A DNA stretch of 41,270 nucleotides from Candidatus Woodwardiibium gallinarum (GTDB lineage: Bacteria > Bacillota > Clostridia > Oscillospirales > CAG-382). The notes below the pieces were generated by a model. It was given only the letters and a program-made list of their open reading frames with translations, was not told the DNA's origin and did not search any database. Each line of letters starts with the position of its first letter. The stretch's first letter is position 1. Of this stretch, positions 16,113-24,427 are shown piece by piece. Made by a program: the position numbers and the translations under genes. The stretch lies in NCBI GenBank assembly GCA_904419545.1, contig CAJFRY010000004.1, forward strand, positions 73,435 through 114,704. Direction: 5' to 3'.

Positions 16113-16601
16113 TCAGTCGATGTCCTCCCCCAGCTCGCAGGTGTAGAGAAATTCCAGAATGTCGCCGTCCTGAAGGACAACCGAGCCGCTGTCTGTGCTG
16201 CGAATCTCGCCGTTGATGCGGAACAGCCAGCCCGAGAGCGGCCCGCAGTCGAATTCACGGACGCCGCCGATTCCCTGTACGTACACACTGCCGATGCCGC
16301 GCTGGGCCTCCAGCGCCAGCCCTCTTTCGGCGCAGACCCGCTCGAGCAGCGAGAACGCCGTGTCCCCTTCGAGGACCTCCACGGCGGCCGGTGGGATCAG
16401 CAGGCCGTCTGCGGGGACAGCGGCCAGCAGCGATGGGTCCGCACGGCTGTCGCCGAGCAGGTTTTCGCAGCTTACGGTGAGCGTCGCCGTGCCGATCGGC
16501 CCGCCGGTAACAGGCTCCGGTGCGGGGCGCAGCAGCCACAGCAGTGCCGCGGCTGCGGCGAGCAGGATGCATGCGGAGAAAATGATTTGTTTCTTTGGCA
16601 T
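16113..16601 (-). CDS. DUF4430 domain-containing membrane-anchored protein
   Basis: 162 aa. ATG at 16601 with AAGGAGG close upstream on the minus strand. An N-terminal signal anchor (about residues 6-24, rich in Ala/Leu, no lipobox) precedes a domain resembling DUF4430, the fold shared with the C-terminal part of eukaryotic cobalamin carriers. Characteristic segments are TATLTVSCENLL, GDTAFSLLERVC, SGWLFRINGEI and DGDILEFLYTC. In Clostridia such domains occur in exported proteins, often next to sugar- or cobalamin-related surface proteins. The role is unknown. Transcribed towards the amidotransferase. Confidence 0.82.
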   Translation of the reverse strand: MPKKQIIFSACILLAAAAALLWLLRPAPEPVTGGPIGTATLTVSCENLLGDSRADPSLLAAVPADGLLIPPAAVEVLEGDTAFSLLERVCAERGLALEAQRGIGSVYVQGIGGVREFDCGPLSGWLFRINGEIRSTDSGSVVLQDGDILEFLYTCELGEDID

Positions 16602-16707
16602 TGGAAACCTCCTTCGGTTTTTACAGCCGATATGGTAAAGCTACTTTATCATATTTGCGTGCAAAATAAAAGAGGAAAGATGAAAAAAGGGAAAATAGAA
16701 AAAACGC

Positions 16708-16736
16708 TTGACTTTTTATGTCGAATATGCTAAAAT
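16708..16736 (+). promoter_or_regulatory. promoter of the sortase-anchored surface protein
   Basis: TTGACT (16708-16713), a 17-nt spacer and TAAAAT (16731-16736). The leader is about 155 nt and contains a hairpin with GAACAGAG/CTCTGTTC arms (about 16781-16809); no known riboswitch was recognised in it. Confidence 0.85.
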
Positions 16737-16901
16737 GAGCACAGGAAGCAGCTTGCCGGCTCTTCCGACGGGCATAATTTTGAACAGAGTTCAGCCCTTG
16801 CTCTGTTCAGCCGCAGATCGTGCAAATTCAAAAGCCGCATTCCGTCCGTATGGTGGGGGTGTGCCTTTTTGTGTTTGATAAATCTAAAGGAGGTTTCTTT
16901 T

Positions 16902-18746
16902 ATGGGAAAGAAGAAATGGCTCGCGGCGTTATTTGCCGTTGTTCTGGTCGCCGGGATGACGGCAATGCTGCCGACAGCGGCGTTTGCCGCAGCGGAGACC
17001 GTTACTGTAGCTAACGGTATCAACTTCGCTCCTGACACAACTTTGCAGGACATTGAAGAAGCGTGGGGTGAAGGGACCGCGACGATCGAGGCGAATGACG
17101 ACGGTTCCTGCAAAGTGACCCTGCTGAAAAACATTACGCTGAAGCAGGGCGCCGTAACCCCGGTCACTTTCGGCACCTATAGCGCCGGCGCGGATCAGCC
17201 GATGATGATCCTGGACTTGAACGGCTGCGTTTTGTCAGGGAAGACAATTGTCATATCGAACTACGGCAATTTGACCATAGCAGACAGCGTCGGCGGCGGT
17301 AAAGTCGTTTACGACGGCGGGCAGTATTTAACTGCTGTTCAAAATGCGGGCTATACCCTGATCATCAACGGCGGCTCGTTTGTGTGCGACGGTGCGTCCA
17401 CTGCAACGAACGGCGGCGCGATATCCGGCGCAATGACGACGACGACAATCATCAACGGTGGCTCGTTCCATAGCGAGCAGAGCGGCGCGCTGACGACATA
17501 CGGGAAATTGGTGATCAACGGCGGCAGCATCAGCGGCGCTTATGGCATCGTGGCGAAGCAGCCGACAAAAGCGGGGGATCCTGCCAGCTCCATAGAGATT
17601 CCGGCCGACTCGACAGTTGTGGTCAATGCCGATAAAACGGCTTTTGTTGTGATCACGGACGGCGACGGCGAAAAATCGGAAGGCAGCATTGCGGCGCAGG
17701 GCGGCACTTATAACGCGCCTGCCGTCGTCGGAAGAACCGGCGGAGGCGACGTAACAAACCATGTGGCCATTACGGGCGGCAGCTATACGGCAGACCCGTC
17801 AGGATATGTAAAAAATGACAATGCGGTCGCGCAGATTCTTCCCGCGGGCAGCGAAAGCGGTCTTTACGTCGTAGGCGGCACGATTGCGGACAAAACGGCG
17901 GATGCGGTGTCGGGCGATACGATTACGATCCTTTCGGGCGACGCGGTGCTCACCGGCCTTGCCGACGGTATTACCGTCAAAAACGAGGGTACGGGCAGCG
18001 TGACGGTCAATGGGGATGCGCTGGCTTCGGGTTCCGAGCTGGTGACGCATACGCATGTCCTGACAAAGGTGGAGGCCAATGCGCCCACCTGCACGGAGTC
18101 CGGCAATAAAGCGTATTATACCTGCTCCTGCGGGAAGTGGTTCGAGGATGAGAACGCCGCGACCGAGATTTCCGACAAGGACAGCGTCGTCATCCCCGCA
18201 CGGCATATGCTGTCCGACGTCGCCGAGACGGCGGCCACCTGTACGGCGGAGGGCATCAAGGCGCACCAACATTGTACGGTCTGCAACAAGGACTTTATTG
18301 ACGGCGTAGAGAAAACAGCCGATGAGCTGAAAATGGAGAAGCTCGAGCATGATTATGCGGAGGAATGGACGTCCGGCACGGAGCAGCACTGGCATGCATG
18401 TGCGGACTGCGGTGCGAAAACCGATGAGGCTGAACACACCTTCGAGTGGAAGATAGACAAAGAAGCGACGGCGGCCGAGGCGGGCTCGAAGCACGAGGAA
18501 TGCGCGGTCTGCGGGTATAAGAGGGACGCGGTGGAAATTCCGGCGCTCGGCGACGATTCGAGCGCGGCGGCGGATTCTTCCGCGCCTGATACATCCTCTG
18601 CGCCGGCTGAGTCTTCCGCCGCAGACAGCTCCGCGGAGTCGGGTACGCCCTCCACGGGCGACGCGGGCAAGGCGGTGCTGTGGGTGCTGACGGCTGTTCT
18701 TGCCTGTGCGGCTGTGACGGTTGTCATCCGCAGCCGCAGGGCGTAA
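16902..18746 (+). CDS. cell-wall-anchored surface protein with beta-helix-like and Cys/His repeat regions
   Basis: 614 aa. ATG 16902 after AAAGGAGG. The signal peptide (residues 1-30) ends AAFAAAE. Residues about 60-340 show strand-turn repeats rich in NGGS/GGxI (LIINGGSFVCDG; IINGGSFHSEQS; LVINGGSISGAY), as in right-handed beta-helix surface proteins. Residues about 385-545 hold three repeats with paired CxxC and histidines (TCTESGNKAYYTCSCG; TCTAEGIKAHQHCTVC; HWHACADCG), common in clostridial surface proteins. A Ser/Ala/Asp-rich wall spacer leads to TPSTG, a variant LPxTG sortase signal, then a membrane helix and RSRRA. It is expected to be covalently wall-linked. Its ligand is unknown. Confidence 0.85.
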   Translation: MGKKKWLAALFAVVLVAGMTAMLPTAAFAAAETVTVANGINFAPDTTLQDIEEAWGEGTATIEANDDGSCKVTLLKNITLKQGAVTPVTFGTYSAGADQPMMILDLNGCVLSGKTIVISNYGNLTIADSVGGGKVVYDGGQYLTAVQNAGYTLIINGGSFVCDGASTATNGGAISGAMTTTTIINGGSFHSEQSGALTTYGKLVINGGSISGAYGIVAKQPTKAGDPASSIEIPADSTVVVNADKTAFVVITDGDGEKSEGSIAAQGGTYNAPAVVGRTGGGDVTNHVAITGGSYTADPSGYVKNDNAVAQILPAGSESGLYVVGGTIADKTADAVSGDTITILSGDAVLTGLADGITVKNEGTGSVTVNGDALASGSELVTHTHVLTKVEANAPTCTESGNKAYYTCSCGKWFEDENAATEISDKDSVVIPARHMLSDVAETAATCTAEGIKAHQHCTVCNKDFIDGVEKTADELKMEKLEHDYAEEWTSGTEQHWHACADCGAKTDEAEHTFEWKIDKEATAAEAGSKHEECAVCGYKRDAVEIPALGDDSSAAADSSAPDTSSAPAESSAADSSAESGTPSTGDAGKAVLWVLTAVLACAAVTVVIRSRRA

Positions 18747-18762
18747 GCGCATTTGAGGCGTG

Positions 18763-18864
18763 ATACAGAATGCGAAAACGCGATAAAACTGTAAGGTAAA
18801 AAACTTCGCAACATTCATTTATTATGTGTGGTTTTTTGTACGGTTTTCAATTGCGTTTCCGTAT
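18763..18864. mobile_element. MITE-like inverted-repeat element, copy 2
   Basis: About 100 bp with inverted ends ATAC..GTAT. Its inner blocks TAAAACTGT, AAAAAAC and GTTTTTTGTACGGTTTT align with the inner arms of the 4341-4435 element, and the centre is of similar length and AT-rich. The outermost 10 bp differ from copy 1. It lies just past the stop of the surface protein, ahead of its terminator. The similarity is clear over the inner arms and the family assignment rests on that. Confidence 0.65.
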
Positions 18865-18872
18865 AAGGAAAA

Positions 18873-18896
18873 CCCGGCCGAAAGGCCGGGTTTTTT
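18873..18896 (+). terminator. intrinsic terminator
   Basis: Perfect CCCGGCC/GGCCGGG stem with a GAAA tetraloop, then six T. It probably ends the surface protein transcript after reading through the repeat element. Confidence 0.93.
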
Positions 18897-19014
18897 GTAT
18901 GAAAAAATCGCAGGAACGGGCGTTTTCAATCGTGAAAACGCGTTCTTGCCCATATGCCCGCAAATCCCGTGCAGGACGCGAAGGGCGGACGGCGGCATTG
19001 AAACGCCCTTACTG

Positions 19015-19055
19015 CATTGCATATAACGGCGGCTTTGCCGTCGTTATATGCAATG
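19015..19055. repeat. long hairpin P5
   Basis: 19-nt arms (one G-U type mismatch) around a TTT loop, with no T tract. It is one of a set of intergenic palindromes with unrelated arms, and it lies 15 nt before repeat copy B. Confidence 0.75.
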
Positions 19056-19070
19056 ATCGGCTAAGAGCAT

Positions 19071-19180
19071 ACGATTTCTTGATAAAACGGTTTGAAACCG
19101 TTTTATCACCCGCGGCAAACGCCTTCAAACAATAGATGTTGTACGACCTGTTTTCCCTAACGCTTTGCCCGGGGCGTTGG
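19071..19180 (+). repeat. structured intergenic repeat, copy B
   Basis: Shares ACGATTTCTTGATAAAACGG, the AAACCGTTTTATCA hairpin arm, CCGCGGCAAA-GCC, TGTACG and TTTCCCTAACGC..GGGGCG with copies C and D. The 3' end (ATATAAGTAT) is missing or diverged. Confidence 0.75.
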
Positions 19181-19358
19181 TTGACATAGGTTTACGGAAT
19201 CCGATTCGCGCGACAGTCATGATATGCGGCGGCGTGCAAAAGAATTCCTCCTTTTATCGCGCGCTTTGCGCTGGTTCCCCACGGTTCGGCGCGCGGGCGC
19301 GCTTGGTTTACATAACTTTACAAACGACGTGGGAAATAGAACATTCTTGCACCTTCCC

Positions 19359-19392
19359 TTCGACAGACTCGGCGGACGTCTTCGGCTATAAT
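19359..19392 (+). promoter_or_regulatory. Spo0A-dependent promoter of spoIIE
   Basis: TTCGACA (19359-19365) is a perfect 0A box (TGTCGAA on the other strand). A consensus -10 TATAAT lies at 19387-19392, 21 nt further on, and there is no good -35 at 17 nt. In Bacillus the Spo0A-activated SigA promoters of spoIIE and spoIIG show the same long spacing. The leader is about 170 nt. Confidence 0.72.
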
Positions 19393-19570
19393 CAAATCCA
19401 GCGTGACGGACGCTGTGCTCAAGGGCGTCGGCAGGCCGCAGGGCCGTTGCCGCACCTCCGGCCGATCCGCTTCGCGGATGGCGCGGTGCAGGTCGGCCTT
19501 GCGCCGAAAGCCCGCAAAACGATAAGGAAACAGTCTCCGCGTGGCGGGGACAGGGGAGGAAGAAACAACG

Positions 19571-21712
19571 ATGGACAAAAAGAAAGAAACCGAAAAACGA
19601 AGGCTGACGCTCTCTGCGGCCGAGCTGGCCGAAGCGGGGATTGCCTTTCTCTGCGGCATCTGTCCGCTGTCGCCGGGTGTGAATCCGTTCGGGCTGGCGT
19701 ATCTGTTTTCCAAAGCAAAGCTGACGCTGCCGCTGGCGGCGGGATTGGTGCTGTCGCTGCCCTTTTCACCGCAGCCGTTGATTTACGCGCTGCTGTATCT
19801 GCTTGGTTTTGCGCAGCTCTGGCTGTCCGCCGGGCGCAAGCTGCCCGCTGCCGCGCGTGCGGCGCTCTGCGTGGCGTTCGCAGCGGTGCTGGCGCTGACT
19901 GCGTCGCCCTTCTCGGGCGCGGACGGATTTGTCGCGGCGCTGTTCGCGTTCGTGGCGGTGCCGGGGTTCGCGTACCTGTTTCCGGGCGCTTTGTCGGCCA
20001 AGCAGTCCGGACGGCTGCTCTGCGGACGGCTGGCGTTCGCCTATGTCGCGGTGCGGGCGATGACGGTTTTCTCATTTTCCTTTTTCCAGCCGCAGCTTAT
20101 GCTGGCTTTCTTCGTTACGCTGGCGGCGGGTCTGAAAAGCCCCTATTCGTCGGCAGGGCTGTGCGGGTTCGTCTGTGCGTTGGCGGCGGACATCCATTAT
20201 ATGCCCGCGCTGATCGTGCTGGGACTGCTGTTCGGGTTGTTTTCCAAGAAGAATGTCCTGCTCGCGCTTTTTCCGACGTTTGCCTTTGCGGTCGTTTCCA
20301 ACGCCTATCTGCTTGACTTCCGCGACCTCGCGCCGCTGCTGGTTAATGCCTGCTGCGCGCTGGCGGCGTTCCTGCCCGTACATAAGCGCATTCCGGCGCT
20401 GTTCCCCGAGCAGACCGCAGAGGGCGAAAGCGTCGCGCCGGATAAGCGCCCCTTTTCCCTGTCTGCTTTCTCTGCCTGCTTTTCTTCTCTCTCTCAGGTC
20501 TTTTACACCGTCAACGCCGAGACCAAGCAGACCAACGCCACCGAAACCTGCCGCCGCGTACAACAGGCTGCGCTGAGCGTCTGCTCGGCCTGCAGGGGAT
20601 GTACCTGCGACAAACGCGACCTCTGCAACAACCTGATGAAGCACTGCCTGAGCGAGGGCTTCATTACCGAAGAGGACCTGCCCGACCACATTCGATTCGG
20701 CTGTAAGTGCAAGCCGCGGCTCATCGAGACGGTCAACGCCGCGCTTGCCAAAGGGCGGGACGAAAGCGCGCGTGCGGTGGCGATGCTGGCGGAGGAGTAC
20801 AGCGCATTTTCCCGCCTGCTCAACGAGGCGTACCGAAAGGAGGAGAGCGAGCTTTCCCCTGACCGCGAGGCCGGACGGCGCGTGCGCGAGCTGCTGTTTT
20901 CCAAGGGCGTCGTCTGCGACAAGGTGCGTGTCACGGGCGCCCGGCGGCGGACGGTGGAGGTCAACGGCGTTCTGGTGGACAAGCTCGACTGCACCTCCCG
21001 CCAGCTTGCGGAGGAACTGTCCGCGCTGCTGGGCGTACGGCTGTCACAGCCGCAGTTCCTGCTCAACGACGGCTACGCGACGATGCGCTTCGAAACGGTC
21101 TGCCGCTTTTCGGTCGAATCGGCCAAGGCGTCCTGCGCCAAGGACGGCGAGACGCTCTGCGGCGACACGGCCAGCTTCTTTGAGCACGACGACTACTTTT
21201 ACGCCCTTATCGCCGACGGTATGGGCAGCGGGCGCGACGCGGCGCTCACCTCGCGTCTGGCGGCGATCTATCTGGAAAAGCTGCTCTGCGTCGGCGCCGA
21301 CAAGGGCGACGCGCTGCGGATGCTCAATAAGGTGCTGATGGCCAAGAAGGATGAGGTGTTCACCACCGTCGACCTCATCGAGATCGATAAGCTCACCGGC
21401 GAGGCGACGCTTGTTAAGGCCGGCGCCGCGCCGAGCTACCTGCTGCGCGGCGGCGACTGCACCAAGCTCGAGAGCCGCACGCTGCCCGCCGGAATCATGC
21501 CCGCGGTCAAGGCCGAGCAGATCAGGCTCAAGCTCCGTCGGGGAGACTGCCTGGTGATGCTTTCGGACGGCATCACGCAGAACCGCAATTATACGCCTGC
21601 CGTCCCCCGCGCCGCCAGTGCCAAGGAACTGGTCACTGCGCTGATGCGGCGTGCCTCCGCCCAGACCGAGTGCGCGGACGATATGTCCGTCGCTGCGCTG
21701 CGGATCTTTTAG
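19571..21712 (+). CDS. spoIIE: stage II sporulation protein E, membrane-bound PP2C-type phosphatase
   Basis: 713 aa, shorter than the roughly 830 aa of Bacillus but with the same order of parts. The first 300 residues hold about ten membrane helices. A central cytosolic region (about 310-500) has a Cys cluster (CSACRGCTCDKRDLCNN). The C-terminal PP2C/SpoIIE phosphatase domain (about 510-713) carries the metal-binding DGMGSG (Asp549) and the final ADDMSV (Asp703, Asp704). In sporulating Firmicutes SpoIIE dephosphorylates the anti-anti-sigma factor SpoIIAA to activate SigmaF in the forespore and acts at the polar septum. ATG 19571 follows a GGGGAGGAAG stretch. The Spo0A box upstream agrees with the assignment. 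Confidence 0.93.
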   Translation: MDKKKETEKRRLTLSAAELAEAGIAFLCGICPLSPGVNPFGLAYLFSKAKLTLPLAAGLVLSLPFSPQPLIYALLYLLGFAQLWLSAGRKLPAAARAALCVAFAAVLALTASPFSGADGFVAALFAFVAVPGFAYLFPGALSAKQSGRLLCGRLAFAYVAVRAMTVFSFSFFQPQLMLAFFVTLAAGLKSPYSSAGLCGFVCALAADIHYMPALIVLGLLFGLFSKKNVLLALFPTFAFAVVSNAYLLDFRDLAPLLVNACCALAAFLPVHKRIPALFPEQTAEGESVAPDKRPFSLSAFSACFSSLSQVFYTVNAETKQTNATETCRRVQQAALSVCSACRGCTCDKRDLCNNLMKHCLSEGFITEEDLPDHIRFGCKCKPRLIETVNAALAKGRDESARAVAMLAEEYSAFSRLLNEAYRKEESELSPDREAGRRVRELLFSKGVVCDKVRVTGARRRTVEVNGVLVDKLDCTSRQLAEELSALLGVRLSQPQFLLNDGYATMRFETVCRFSVESAKASCAKDGETLCGDTASFFEHDDYFYALIADGMGSGRDAALTSRLAAIYLEKLLCVGADKGDALRMLNKVLMAKKDEVFTTVDLIEIDKLTGEATLVKAGAAPSYLLRGGDCTKLESRTLPAGIMPAVKAEQIRLKLRRGDCLVMLSDGITQNRNYTPAVPRAASAKELVTALMRRASAQTECADDMSVAALRIF

Positions 21713-21762
21713 CAGAAAACGCCGGGCGGCTGAAAAAGTCTGCCTGCCGCACCGCAAAGCTA

Positions 21763-21791
21763 TTGACTTTTTCCGCCCGCCGTGCTACAAT
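21763..21791 (+). promoter_or_regulatory. promoter of the second Gfo/Idh/MocA gene
   Basis: TTGACT (21763-21768), a 17-nt spacer and TACAAT (21786-21791), placed in the short gap after spoIIE. It gives the downstream gene its own transcript. Confidence 0.88.
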
Positions 21792-21828
21792 CGGGGTACG
21801 AAAAGAGTTGGAAAGGATATGAAACACG

Positions 21829-22767
21829 ATGTTCAGAATCGGAACGGTCAATATTGACACCTCGCACGCGCCCAGCTTTGCGGAGATTTTGCAGAAGGGC
21901 GACGTTGCGCGCTATACCTGCGTATATAACGACGGCTTCCGTACCGACGAGGAGGTCGAAGCGTTTATCAAGCGCTTCGGTCTGGAAACGCGTTATGCTT
22001 CACTGGACGAGATGGCCAAAAACGTCGACATCGCCTTTATTCAGGGCTGCGACTGGGACCGCCACCTTGAGCTGGCCGAGCCGTTCGTCAAGGCGGGCGT
22101 GCCTGTGTTCATCGACAAGCCGATTGCCGGCAATCTGCGTGACTGTCATAAGCTGGAGGAATGGGCGGCTTCCGGCGCGGTGATTTTGGGGACGAGCGCG
22201 CTGCGCTACACCTATGAGCACGACGAGTTCTTTGCACTTCCCGCAGCCGACCGCGGCGACATTGTCCACGTGACGACCTCGGTGGGTGTGGACGAGTTCA
22301 ACTATGCGATCCACGCGGTCGAGTCGATCAAGGGCTTCATGCGCGGCGATAAGCCGGCCGCCGTCCGTTATATCGGGCGTTCGCACGCGGGCGAGACGCC
22401 GGTCGATTCGTACTATGTCACCTTCGAGAGCGGCGCGTCGGCCTGCTATCATATCTGCCTGAAGGGCTGGCAGCCTTCTACTGCGACGGTCATCACGACG
22501 AAAACGACGTACGTGTATAAAATAGACACCAATAAGGTTTACGAGGCGATGCTCAAGCATGTCTGCAATTTCCTGCAGGGGAAGGACAACCTGCTCGTCT
22601 CCGTGCCGGAGATGACCGAGTCGGTCAAGCTGATGCTGGCCGGCCGCAAATCGAAGCAGCTCGGCGGCGCGGAGGTGCTGGTTGCTTCGCTGATGGAAGA
22701 GGACGGCGGCTTCGACGGCGCGGCGTTTGAAAAAGAATACGCCGCACAGCAGCGTGCAGCGAAATAG
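21829..22767 (+). CDS. Gfo/Idh/MocA-like oxidoreductase, divergent
   Basis: 312 aa, cytoplasmic. Family features are the Rossmann start (FRIGTVNIDTSHAPSF), strand VDIAFIQGCDWDRHLEL, and VFIDKPIAGN with the KP lysine at 97. The C-terminal domain includes DSYYVTFESGASACYHICLK. The usual N-terminal GxGxxG is absent, so cofactor binding may be altered or lost. The protein is also about 40 aa shorter than the paralog at 13296. ATG 21829 was chosen by domain start; the GAAAGGA lies about 13 nt away, a little far. Substrate unknown. Own promoter and terminator. Confidence 0.87.
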   Translation: MFRIGTVNIDTSHAPSFAEILQKGDVARYTCVYNDGFRTDEEVEAFIKRFGLETRYASLDEMAKNVDIAFIQGCDWDRHLELAEPFVKAGVPVFIDKPIAGNLRDCHKLEEWAASGAVILGTSALRYTYEHDEFFALPAADRGDIVHVTTSVGVDEFNYAIHAVESIKGFMRGDKPAAVRYIGRSHAGETPVDSYYVTFESGASACYHICLKGWQPSTATVITTKTTYVYKIDTNKVYEAMLKHVCNFLQGKDNLLVSVPEMTESVKLMLAGRKSKQLGGAEVLVASLMEEDGGFDGAAFEKEYAAQQRAAK

Positions 22768-22785
22768 AGTGTTTCGGGAAAAAAT

Positions 22786-22822
22786 GGGCGGATGCGCATC
22801 TGTGCGCTCCGCCCTTGTTTTT
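22786..22822 (+). terminator. intrinsic terminator
   Basis: A GGGCGGATGCGCA arm pairs with a TGCGC-TCCGCCC arm around a short loop (22786-22814), followed by TTGTTTTT. Confidence 0.88.
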
Positions 22823-23158
22823 GTGGCTTGGAGGGATTGGAGAGCGGCGGCTTTTTGCATACGCGGCGGCGTTTCGCGTGCTTTTGTTTCGTCTGCGGCG
22901 CGGAAAAGGAAGCGCATTTATCTGTTCCGAGATTCCAAGACAAATGTTATTTCGTGTTCTTCATCTTTGCGCCGGGAGGAACATATGCTTTCTTTCAGCG
23001 GGCTTTCGCCGTTTTTCTGCTCGTATTTCTGAATGTACAGCTTGCAGAAGCGCTCTATAAGGTTGCTTAGGCTCCGCGTTTCCCGTTTAGCAATGCGGCG
23101 CTGTTTTTCTTCTATGCTTTGCGTTGGAAAGGTCCGAATGGCACCCGCATATCGGTTT

Positions 23159-23215
23159 TGCCTCCCCCTTTACCCCCATCGCCGCTTTGCGGCGATGGGG
23201 GTAAAGGGGGAGGCA
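23159..23215. repeat. long perfect hairpin P1
   Basis: 27-nt arms pair perfectly around a TTT centre (23186-23188). The arms are C/T- and G/A-rich and end at the loop in GCCGC/GCGGC. No T tract follows, so it is not a typical terminator. Confidence 0.9.
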
Positions 23216-23349
23216 TGCGCGCTGCGCGAAGTCTTTACCTTCAGCAAATCCGATTTCCCGCTGCGTTTGCTTTTCCCTTACTTTCTAACAATGCATAGTC
23301 TGTCATGCATATTTCTATCCTGCAACACTTCCCATAACGGCTACGACCT

Positions 23350-23394
23350 TTCTCCTACCCCTAACGCCGCAGCGCGGCGTTAGGGGCAGGAGAA
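23350..23394. repeat. long hairpin P2
   Basis: 21-nt arms with one mismatch around AGC (23371-23373). The apical sequence is GCCGC/GCGGC as in P1, but the outer arms differ. Confidence 0.9.
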
Positions 23395-23431
23395 GAGCAC
23401 GAACAGAATTTAAGCGCAAAGCGCGCTGCTT

Positions 23432-23472
23432 TTTTATGTGCATCGGCGGCAAAACCGCCGATGCACATAAAA
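23432..23472. repeat. long perfect hairpin P3
   Basis: 18-nt perfect arms (TTTTATGTGCATCGGCGG and its complement) around CAAAA. The arm ends in A/T runs, so it could act as a bidirectional terminator, but no gene ends nearby. Confidence 0.88.
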
Positions 23473-23532
23473 GGGAAGGACGGGAAAACGGTTTCATAAA
23501 AAGCGGAATGCCGCAGCAATTCCTTTCGATAT

Positions 23533-23565
23533 TATGGCCGACGCCGTTATACGGCGTCGGCCATA
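23533..23565. repeat. long perfect hairpin P4
   Basis: 15-nt perfect arms (TATGGCCGACGCCGT and its complement) around TAT. Confidence 0.88.
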
Positions 23566-23971
23566 TCACATCCCGGCTTCGGGAAAAAGAAGGTGCGTTC
23601 ACAGCTTGTTTCAAAACAAAATATGAACAGTCGCGCCCCGAAAAAGATATATTTTTGTCCGAATCGAGCTGAAATCTCCCATATAAAAGACACCTTGATT
23701 TCTGTGCGAACACAGGGAAGCATCTTCGGGGTTCTGCATCAAAAAGACTGAGCCTAAAAATATTGTCGGATTTTGTCGATAAATTCTGCGCAATACAATG
23801 AAACGAACGGTTATAAACGGGGATACGGCCGCCCAATCGTCAAAGCGCGCTGCGGACGTATGGCGGCGCATATGCAGCCGCATCGTTTTGGCGGCACAAA
23901 TACGGTTTTGTAGTCGTGCGGGACAATTGTGCCGCGGCGATTCTCCGTATTTCCCGCCGTTCCGCCGCGGG

Positions 23972-24334
23972 TCAGAGCGGTTTGGAGGGCTTGAGCGAGC
24001 CGGACGTCCGGCGCTGCGGCTCCCGCTTCGCCGCCGCGCGGCGGCGCGCGTTCCGCCTGCGCTGTTTTTGCAGCCTTGTCAGCTCGAGCAGAAAGCGGTT
24101 GAAGCGGCTGTGGGCGTAGGTTTCGTTATAGATCCGTGTAAAATTGCTTCCCTGCGCGCGGCGTCCCGTGCCGAGGAAGAACGCGAAGATCGTCGGTCCC
24201 AGCGTCAGCGCGCAGACGGCCACAGCCACCGGCGCCACCACGTCCGAGCCGGACGCGCGTCCGAGGGCGAGCGGCAGCAGCACGCAGGCCAGCGCTTCCG
24301 CCAGCATACAAAACGCGATTTTTACAGTCCTCAT
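23972..24334 (-). CDS. small membrane protein of unknown function
   Basis: 120 aa. The N-terminal half has two membrane helices (about residues 5-24 and 31-55, e.g. VVAPVAVAVCALTLGPTIFA). The C-terminal half is very basic and cytoplasmic (RLQKQRRRNARRRAAAKREP). The ATG at 24334 has only a weak SD (AAGG 2-5 nt away, more GAAGGG further upstream). An extended -10 promoter (TGCTATACT) lies about 60 nt upstream on the minus strand. It follows the WYL regulator gene in the same direction. No family recognised. Confidence 0.6.
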   Translation of the reverse strand: MRTVKIAFCMLAEALACVLLPLALGRASGSDVVAPVAVAVCALTLGPTIFAFFLGTGRRAQGSNFTRIYNETYAHSRFNRFLLELTRLQKQRRRNARRRAAAKREPQRRTSGSLKPSKPL

Positions 24335-24393
24335 CCTTAATCATCTGCCCTTCGCTTTGTTTGTTCGGTACAGGGGCCCCTGCCGACATACTC

Positions 24394-24402
24394 AGTATAG
24401 CA
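24394..24402 (-). promoter_or_regulatory. extended -10 promoter of the small membrane protein gene
   Basis: On the minus strand TGCTATACT, i.e. TG-n-TATACT, with no clear -35 box. Transcription would start about 50 nt before the ATG at 24334. Confidence 0.5.
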
Positions 24403-24427
24403 GAACGGATGGGAAAATTTTGTCGCA

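Larger units (their letters stand above)
22823..23971. other. 1.15-kb gene-free region holding four long palindromes
   Basis: No frame has an SD with protein-like composition. The region holds hairpins P1-P4 (listed separately) at intervals of about 60-190 nt and otherwise looks like unstructured decayed DNA. The frames at 23798-24340 and 23315-23836 are not convincing. No tRNA, riboswitch or known small RNA was recognised. Confidence 0.5.

Noticed and set aside
14714..16288. 524-aa minus-strand frame
   Set aside because: Spans repeat-derived sequence and the antisense of the amidotransferase; no SD or domain.
16745..16900. c-di-GMP or other riboswitch in the leader of the sortase-anchored protein
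   Set aside because: Only a simple hairpin is present; no conserved aptamer core was found.
23159..23565. CRISPR array
   Set aside because: The palindromes are not direct repeats of each other and spacing is irregular.
23798..24340. 180-aa forward frame
   Set aside because: Overlaps the more plausible minus-strand membrane protein; very Arg-rich and without SD.
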